Assembly: GCA_013416445.1 (NCBI GenBank)
Contig: JACCER010000002.1
Location: forward strand, 186,001-250,000
Reading direction: 5' to 3'
Source of the DNA: Alcaligenaceae bacterium
GTDB taxonomy: Bacteria > Pseudomonadota > Gammaproteobacteria > Burkholderiales > Burkholderiaceae_B
Length of the DNA: 64,000 nt
Under the pieces are notes generated by a model. It was not told where the DNA came from and made no database searches. It saw nothing but the letters and a program-made list of their open reading frames with translations. A program made the position numbers and the translations under genes. Shown here one piece after another: positions 60,178 to 64,000 of the stretch (positions within the stretch are counted from its first letter, which is position 1; each line of letters begins with the position of its first letter).

Positions 60178-62139
60178 TTAAACGTCGACCTCGGCCAGAT
60201 TGCCTTTTTCTTCCAGCCAGGCGCGCCGCTGCGCCGACTCGCCCTTGCCCATCAGCATGTCGAACATTTTCGTGGTTGCGGCAATGCCGGGCTCGCCGTA
60301 GCTGACTGGCATCAGGCGTCGCGTATCGGGGTTCATGGTGGTGTCCCACAGTTGCTCGGCGCTCATTTCGCCCAGGCCCTTGAAGCGGCTGATGCTCCAG
60401 GAGGCCTCGCGCACCCCTTCCTTGCGCAGCTTGTCTTGCACGGCCTCCAGCTCACCCTGGTCCAGGCAATAGATTTTACGCGCAGGCCTTTTTCCCGCCG
60501 CCGGCACATCCACGCGAAACAAGGGCGGACGCGCCACATACACATGGCCCGCTTCGACCAGCTTGGGAAAATGACGGAAAAACAAGGTCAACAGCAATAC
60601 CTGTATGTGCGAGCCATCGACGTCGGCGTCGGACAGGATGCAAACCTTGCCATAGCGCAAGCCGGAAAGATCGGCGCTATCGTTGGGACCATGTGGGTCC
60701 ACCCCTATGGCCACGGAAATATCGTGGATTTCGTTGTTGGCGAATAGACGATCACGATCGACCTCCCAGGAATTCAGGACTTTGCCGCGCAAAGGCAACA
60801 CCGCCTGGAATTCTTTGTCGCGCCCCATTTTGGCCGAGCCGCCGGCGGAATCGCCCTCGACCAGGAAGACTTCAGTGCGCGAGTTATCGCTGGATTCGCA
60901 GTCAGTCAATTTGCCAGGCAGCACCGCCACGCCTGAACTTTTCCGCTTTTCGATTTTTTTCGATGAACGCGCCCGCTCCTGGGCCTGGCGTATGGCGCTC
61001 TCCGCCAACTTCTTGCCATATTCCACATTGGCATGCAGCCATAGATCAAGGGCGTTCTTGGCGTAGCCGCTGACCAGGCGAACCGCATCGCGGCTATTCA
61101 GGCGCTCTTTGATCTGGCCCTGGAACTGCGGGTCTAGCACTTTGGCCGATAGCACGAAACTGGCACGGGCAAAGACATCTTCGGGGAGCAGCTTGACCCC
61201 CTTGGGCACCAGGCTATGCAGCTCGGCAAATGACTTGACCGCCTGAAACAGACCATCGCGAAGGCCGGCCTCGTGCGTCCCTCCGGCCGTGGTTGAAATC
61301 AGATTGACATACGATTCACGCACCACAGGACCATCGGCGGTCCAGATTACGACCCACTGCGCGCCCTCGCCCAGCGCGAAAGACTCGTCGTCATCGGCCG
61401 CATACTGCTTGCCTTCGAATACAGGTATGATTTTTTCGGCGTCACCCAGAGCTTCTTCCAGATAGCCGCGCAAGCCCTCTTGGTACTGCCAATCGCGGGT
61501 TTCACCAGTTTTTTCGATAAGCAAGCTTACTTTGATGCCATTAAGCAACACCGCCTTACTGCGTAGGGCATGCACCAATTCGGCCATAGGTACAACGGCA
61601 GAATCAAAGTATTTCGGATCGGGCCAGACACGCACCCGCGTACCGGTTTTCCTGCGTCCCACGGGGTCGAGTTCGCGCAGCGGTTCCAATACGTCGCCAT
61701 TGGCGAACACCAGTTCATGCGTTTTACCTTCACGCCACACGCGCACTTCCAGCCGGGTCGATAAGGCGTTGGTCACCGACACACCTACCCCGTGCAATCC
61801 GCCTGAAAAAGCATAGGCGCCGCCATCTTTTTTGTCGAACTTGCCCCCGGCATGCAGACGCGTAAACACCAGTTCCACCACGGGCGCGTGTTCTTCGGCA
61901 TGCATGCCTACCGGGATGCCCCGACCATCGTCCTCAATAGACACGCTGCCATCAGTGTGCAGAGTGACCTTGATCTGCTGGACAAAACCAGCCAAGGCCT
62001 CGTCGGCCGCGTTATCAATGACTTCCTGAAGAATATGCAGGGGATTGTCGGTACGGGTATACATGCCCGGCCTTTGCCTGACCGGTTCCAACCCCTTCAG
62101 TACTCGGATAGATGCTTCGTCGTAGCGTGGTGTAGCCAA
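60178..62139 (-). CDS. parE: DNA topoisomerase IV subunit B (ParE)
   Basis: A 653-residue GHKL ATPase subunit of topoisomerase IV. It shows EVIDNAADEAL and DDGRGIPVGMH in the ATP site, then GLHGVGVSVTNAL. TOPRIM motifs appear as EGDSAGGSAKMGRD and SDADVDGSHIQVLLL, with the PLRGKVLN loop. Translation appears to start at TTG 62139 (LATPRYDEASIRVLKGLE), with GAG six bases upstream and no ATG in a suitable place. It is first in the parE-parC operon and diverges from trxA. Confidence 0.96.
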   Translation of the reverse strand: MATPRYDEASIRVLKGLEPVRQRPGMYTRTDNPLHILQEVIDNAADEALAGFVQQIKVTLHTDGSVSIEDDGRGIPVGMHAEEHAPVVELVFTRLHAGGKFDKKDGGAYAFSGGLHGVGVSVTNALSTRLEVRVWREGKTHELVFANGDVLEPLRELDPVGRRKTGTRVRVWPDPKYFDSAVVPMAELVHALRSKAVLLNGIKVSLLIEKTGETRDWQYQEGLRGYLEEALGDAEKIIPVFEGKQYAADDDESFALGEGAQWVVIWTADGPVVRESYVNLISTTAGGTHEAGLRDGLFQAVKSFAELHSLVPKGVKLLPEDVFARASFVLSAKVLDPQFQGQIKERLNSRDAVRLVSGYAKNALDLWLHANVEYGKKLAESAIRQAQERARSSKKIEKRKSSGVAVLPGKLTDCESSDNSRTEVFLVEGDSAGGSAKMGRDKEFQAVLPLRGKVLNSWEVDRDRLFANNEIHDISVAIGVDPHGPNDSADLSGLRYGKVCILSDADVDGSHIQVLLLTLFFRHFPKLVEAGHVYVARPPLFRVDVPAAGKRPARKIYCLDQGELEAVQDKLRKEGVREASWSISRFKGLGEMSAEQLWDTTMNPDTRRLMPVSYGEPGIAATTKMFDMLMGKGESAQRRAWLEEKGNLAEVDV

Positions 62140-62375
62140 TTTATTCTCAAATTTGCGGTGTGAAAAGCCGTATTTTACGGACTCTGTGGTTTGCCGGAGC
62201 AGAATCGCCTCCGGCTGCCGGCCCCTGTCCCTCTATACGCACCGGGGCCGACAGTGGTATGCTTGTAAAAAAGTGGGCTATAAGCTCCACCTGCACCTAC
62301 TAGAATACCTTGTCTTGTTGACTCGCCGTTCGGTAGTACATTCCAGATCATTATCACCCTCTTATACTTTCTATC

Positions 62376-62702
62376 ATGAGCGAATCTATCAAACACGTGA
62401 GCGACGCCTCCTTTGAGGCCGACGTCCTGAACTCAGACGTCCCCGTTCTGGTCGACTACTGGGCTGCATGGTGCGGCCCCTGCAAAATGATCGCGCCTTT
62501 CCTCGACGAAGCGGCCAGTCAGTATCAGGGGCGTGTAACCATCGCCAAGGTCAACGTCGACGAAAACCCCGAAACCGCCGCCAAGTTCGGCATCCGCGGC
62601 ATCCCGACGCTAATGTTGTTTAAAGACGGCAAGGCTACCGCCACCAAAGTTGGCGCATTATCCAAATCGCAGCTTAATGCTTTCCTAGACGAATCCCTGT
62701 AA
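62376..62702 (+). CDS. trxA: Thioredoxin TrxA
   Basis: A 108-residue thioredoxin with the redox motif WCGPC (Cys33 and Cys36), the conserved Asp26-like residue in VDYWA, and the cis-Pro in [11 protein letters not shown]. It reduces protein disulfides in the cytoplasm. It diverges from parE and precedes rho by 68 bases, the trxA-rho order common in proteobacteria. No clear Shine-Dalgarno is visible. Confidence 0.97.
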   Translation: MSESIKHVSDASFEADVLNSDVPVLVDYWAAWCGPCKMIAPFLDEAASQYQGRVTIAKVNVDENPETAAKFGIRGIPTLMLFKDGKATATKVGALSKSQLNAFLDESL

Positions 62703-62770
62703 ATCGGTCGTTTTCGCGCGGGCCTATTCTAGGCTCGCCGCCTCTTTGCAAATACCCCCTCTTTCCTCAC

Positions 62771-64000
62771 ATGCACCTCACAGAATTAAAAACGCAGCAC
62801 GTTTCGAAGCTGCTTGAAATGGCCGCCGCGCTCGATATCGATAACGCAAGCCGCCTGCGCAAGCAGGAACTGATGTTTGCCATCATGAAGCGGCACGCCA
62901 AACAAGGCGAACAAATTTTCGGCGACGGCGTCCTCGAAGTCCTGCCCGATGGCTTCGGCTTCCTGCGTTCGCCCGAAACCTCGTATCTGGCCAGCACCGA
63001 CGACATCTATATTTCACCTTCGCAAATCAGGCGCTTCAATCTGCACACCGGCGACTCCATCGAAGGCGAAGTTCGCACTCCCAAGGATGGCGAGCGCTAT
63101 TTCGCGTTGGTCAAGGTGGATAAGGTCAACGGCATGCAGCCCGAAGCCATCAAACACCGCATCATGTTTGAGAACCTGACACCGCTGCACCCCGACGATG
63201 TCATGACGCTCGAGCGCGACATCAAAAGCGAAGAAAACATCACTGGCCGCATCATGGACATCTTTGCCCCCATAGGCAAAGGCCAACGCGCGCTTATCGT
63301 CGCCAGCCCCAAATCGGGCAAAACAGTAATGATGCAGCACATCGCCCACGCCATCAGCACCAATTACCCTGACGCCGTCATGATCGTGCTGCTGGTCGAC
63401 GAGCGCCCCGAAGAAGTCACCGAAATGCAACGCACAGTGCGTGGCGAAGTCGTAGCGTCAACCTTCGACGAACCCGCCACCCGCCACGTGCAAGTGGCCG
63501 AAATGGTCATTGAAAAAGCCAAGCGCCTGGTCGAACTGAAAAAAGATGTTGTCATTTTGCTTGACTCCATCACCCGCCTCGCACGCGCCTACAACACCGT
63601 GGTGCCTGCCTCGGGCAAAGTGCTTACCGGCGGCGTCGATGCCAATGCGCTGCAACGCCCTAAACGATTCTTTGGCGCGGCTCGCAACGTAGAAGAAGGC
63701 GGCTCGCTTACCATCATAGGCACTGCACTGGTAGAAACCGGCAGCCGCATGGACGAAGTCATTTACGAAGAGTTCAAGGGCACCGGCAACTCAGAAGTTC
63801 ACCTGGAACGCCGCCTGGCGGAAAAGCGCGTCTATCCGGCCATCAACCTGAACAAATCAGGCACACGCCGCGAAGAACTGCTGATCAAGCCAGAACTGCT
63901 GCAAAAAATCTGGGTATTGCGCAAATTCATACACGACATGGACGAAATCGAAGCGATGGAGTTTATTTTGGACAAGATCCGCGCTACCAAGACAAATTCC
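62771..64000 (+). CDS. rho: Transcription termination factor Rho (3' partial)
   Basis: The frame opens at ATG 62771 ([18 protein letters not shown]) and runs off the window end after 410 codons; E. coli Rho has 419, so only a few residues are missing. The N-terminal helix bundle and primary RNA-binding OB fold ([21 protein letters not shown]) are followed by the ATPase core: Walker A SPKSGKT near residues 177-183, [11 protein letters not shown], and Walker [17 protein letters not shown]. The hexameric helicase terminates transcription and pulls RNA polymerase off untranslated RNA. Confidence 0.97.
   Translation, partial: MHLTELKTQHVSKLLEMAAALDIDNASRLRKQELMFAIMKRHAKQGEQIFGDGVLEVLPDGFGFLRSPETSYLASTDDIYISPSQIRRFNLHTGDSIEGEVRTPKDGERYFALVKVDKVNGMQPEAIKHRIMFENLTPLHPDDVMTLERDIKSEENITGRIMDIFAPIGKGQRALIVASPKSGKTVMMQHIAHAISTNYPDAVMIVLLVDERPEEVTEMQRTVRGEVVASTFDEPATRHVQVAEMVIEKAKRLVELKKDVVILLDSITRLARAYNTVVPASGKVLTGGVDANALQRPKRFFGAARNVEEGGSLTIIGTALVETGSRMDEVIYEEFKGTGNSEVHLERRLAEKRVYPAINLNKSGTRREELLIKPELLQKIWVLRKFIHDMDEIEAMEFILDKIRATKTNS

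Overview
The window is a piece of a betaproteobacterial chromosome, most likely from the family Alcaligenaceae (the Bordetella / Achromobacter / Pusillimonas neighbourhood). The reasons are the moderately GC-rich coding sequence, the gene orders rpsU-dnaG-rpoD and der-hisC-hfq-hflX-hflK-hflC-hisZ-purA, a primary sigma factor with a long Ala/Lys-rich N-terminal tail, and hisZ working beside a separate hisS. Most of it is housekeeping DNA. Accessory material lies at the left end (1-12.8 kb) and at 44.5-57.7 kb. The genus is inferred from memory of gene order, not from a search.

Left accessory part: the end of a haloacid-dehalogenase-like gene, a small DUF3820 gene, a fused SpeD-SpeE polyamine gene, the remains of a sugar-type ABC transporter (binding protein joined to a permease tail), a TAXI-type TRAP transporter (binding protein plus fused permease, closed by a terminator), and an iron-uptake group preceded by two Fur-like boxes (TonB-dependent receptor, PiuC-type hydroxylase, FMN alpha-hydroxy-acid oxidase). 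A DUF6429-like gene and an FMN reductase converge on about 690 bases filled largely by two giant imperfect palindromes.

Core part: on the minus strand, the macromolecular synthesis operon rpsU-dnaG-rpoD; then, in order of transcription, rlmN-rodZ-ispG-hisS-yfgM-bamB-der-hisC, hfq-hflX-hflK-hflC and hisZ-purA-phosphoribosyltransferase. These are densely packed with 4-base stop/start overlaps and several TTG or GTG starts. ndk and valS diverge at 34 kb. A lytic transglycosylase, a class V aminotransferase, the rpsP-rimM-trmD operon, a TusA-like gene and alaS follow.

Right part: an eight-gene R64/TcpQ-like type IVb pilus cluster (pilL-N-O-P-Q-R-S-V) with no prepilin peptidase, pilM, pilT or shufflon in the window; a small exported-protein gene broken by one in-frame TGA; a likely operon of a ferredoxin-reductase-type flavoprotein, a D-amino-acid dehydrogenase and a UgpB-like binding protein without its own permease; parE-parC (ParC has Ser in place of a normally conserved Gly of the quinolone-resistance loop); and trxA followed by rho, cut by the window end.

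A family of about 33-base palindromes (GTCGGATTA...TAATCCGAC) occurs eight times. Seven copies lie within about 35 bases downstream of a stop codon and the eighth (21190-21222) belongs to a tandem pair behind hflC. They behave like REP elements placed at 3' ends. No tRNA, rRNA, CRISPR array, complete insertion sequence or prophage was seen.
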